NCBI GenBank assembly: GCA_000231825.2
Contig: JH720345.1
Coordinates: forward strand, 445,504 to 509,503
DNA length: 64,000 nucleotides
From: Tetrahymena elliotti 4EA
Taxonomy: Eukaryota; Ciliophora; Oligohymenophorea; Hymenostomatida; Tetrahymenidae
Direction: 5' to 3'
In this document: positions 62,888 to 64,000 of the stretch, piece by piece
Layout: every line of letters begins with the position of its first letter
Numbering within the stretch: position 1 is the first letter of the stretch
Notes under the pieces: model-generated
What the model was told of the DNA's origin: nothing
The model's input: only the letters and a program-made list of their open reading frames with translations
Databases searched by the model: none
Translations under genes and position numbers: made by a program

Positions 62888-64000
62888 ATGAAAAATACAA
62901 TAGCTGATGGCTATTTTTTAAACCAAAACTAACCTAATTACTGTTAATTAGATTTGATATAAGAAGCAGATCCTAATGATGAAAAAACAATTAAAAACTC
63001 TGATAAATTAGGATACAATTCTTAAGTATCAGAATTATTATTGTCTAAACTGAGTAAGTCAGGAGGATATGAAAATGGTGATCCAGCTTTAGGTAAAAGA
63101 GTTTACCCAATTTTAGAGGCTTACAAGCAAGAGAATACTTTAAAATAAGTTGATAGTGTAATAGAATTGAATAGTGAATAAAAAGGTTAATAAGTGATAG
63201 ATCAATCATTAAACAATGCATAGTTTTTATTTAGTAATTAAAATAGTAAAAGCATTGACCAAAAAGAACTTTAAATTATATAAAGTGACTAAAATGTCTC
63301 TGAATAATTAAATTAATCAAATTAGTACAGCGAAAATGAAGCTGATAAGAAATAAAATGAGTTGAATTCGTAGTTATTAAAAAATGATATTAATATTTGC
63401 GAAGAAGACATATAAAATTAAGATGGATTGTCTGAAAAATCTGGTACCTCTTCCGAAAATACATGCTAGTATATCTACGATGATGAAAATTCAAGTGATA
63501 GTTTAATAGATGAAAAAGTTATAGAATTTAGAAAAACATAAGCTAATGAAGATGAGTAGGAAGAAGAATATGAAAATTAATAGAAAAGGATTTCTTCTGG
63601 GACAGTTTTTATCAAAGCAAAATCAAAAGAACTTTAAAGTGCTACAATTAGAAAAGTGGAAGAAGAAGATATTGAAGAGGAAGAAGATGAAGAAAGCGAA
63701 GGTGGTTAAAAAATTTATAAAAAAAACAATAACTATTTTAGGATGAATCCATAATTAATATAAATTCCTGCTAATGCTTTTGCTAAAAAGATTGAATAAA
63801 ATGATTGCTTTATTGATTAAGTAGAAAATACAAAGGAATCTAAAAAAGATTCTGATTCATAAGTTCTCACTCCTTAACTTAATCCTTAGTACCAAGAGGA
63901 ATCTAAAGTATTAGAAGCAGTAGATTTATTAGATGAAAAATCAAAAGGTGATACACAAGAAGTATTTTATATAGAAAGATAGTTTAGTTTTAAAAGCTAA
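62888..64000 (+). CDS. Unknown acidic low-complexity protein, 3' end outside the window
   Basis: The frame is open from 62657 to the window end without TGA, and the first ATG in it is at 62888. Sequence before that ATG (NNIDRVTLLIFEELERQISQ) looks helical and coding, so the true start may lie upstream. The visible 371 residues are rich in Glu, Gln, Asn, Ser and Lys, with acidic runs (EDEQEEEYEN, EEEDIEEEEDEESEGG near 63600-63710) and no membrane span. I recognise no domain. The final visible TAA at 63998-64000 is a glutamine codon in this code, not a stop. The region is probably largely disordered. Confidence 0.6.

Noticed and set aside
1..64000. CRISPR arrays, bacterial operons or insertion sequences
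   Set aside because: The code, introns and gene families are those of a ciliate. The only regular spaced repeats are LRR exons with homologous introns, and no transposase was recognised.

Overview
This window reads as ciliate nuclear DNA from a Tetrahymena-like oligohymenophorean. Base composition is very AT-rich. Every long reading frame treats TAA and TAG as glutamine and ends only at TGA, and introns are GT-AG. Standard-code ORF calling misses nearly all genes here, so the models below were built by hand with the ciliate code and by joining exons in phase. Nearly all joined models come out as exact multiples of three.

Layout. 1-672: 3' end of a leucine-rich-repeat (LRR) gene. 3407-3478: tRNA-Arg(UCU). 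4076-11240 (+): a 2298-residue multi-pass membrane protein with a PAS-like region. 11566-13438 (-): a cysteine-rich multi-pass membrane protein with 20-38 nt introns. 14635-42923: nine members of one family of small six-cysteine signal-sequence proteins, interrupted by a pseudokinase-LRR gene at 21023-26977 and a weak unknown gene at 15642-16296 (-). 42924-47749: a long AT-rich gene-poor stretch. 47750-49534 (+): an intronless protein with a predicted helix-turn-helix. 51251-54639 (-): a tubulin-tyrosine-ligase-like (TTLL) enzyme. 55542-61938 (+): a second large membrane/PAS-like protein in 11 exons. 62529-64000 (+): an unknown acidic protein running off the window, with an apparent -1 frame break near its start.

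The two most notable structures are these. (i) In the pseudokinase-LRR gene, 14 consecutive exons are each exactly 90 nt, in the same phase and encode one 30-residue repeat each; the introns between them are also related. The gene cut by the left edge has the same design. (ii) Nine related small secreted or type-II-anchored proteins share a fixed six-cysteine pattern and most share a C-terminal CAG[Y/F] ending. The genes do not form operons. What unites them by inference is the cell surface and cilia: exported cysteine-rich proteins, large membrane proteins and a tubulin-modifying enzyme.
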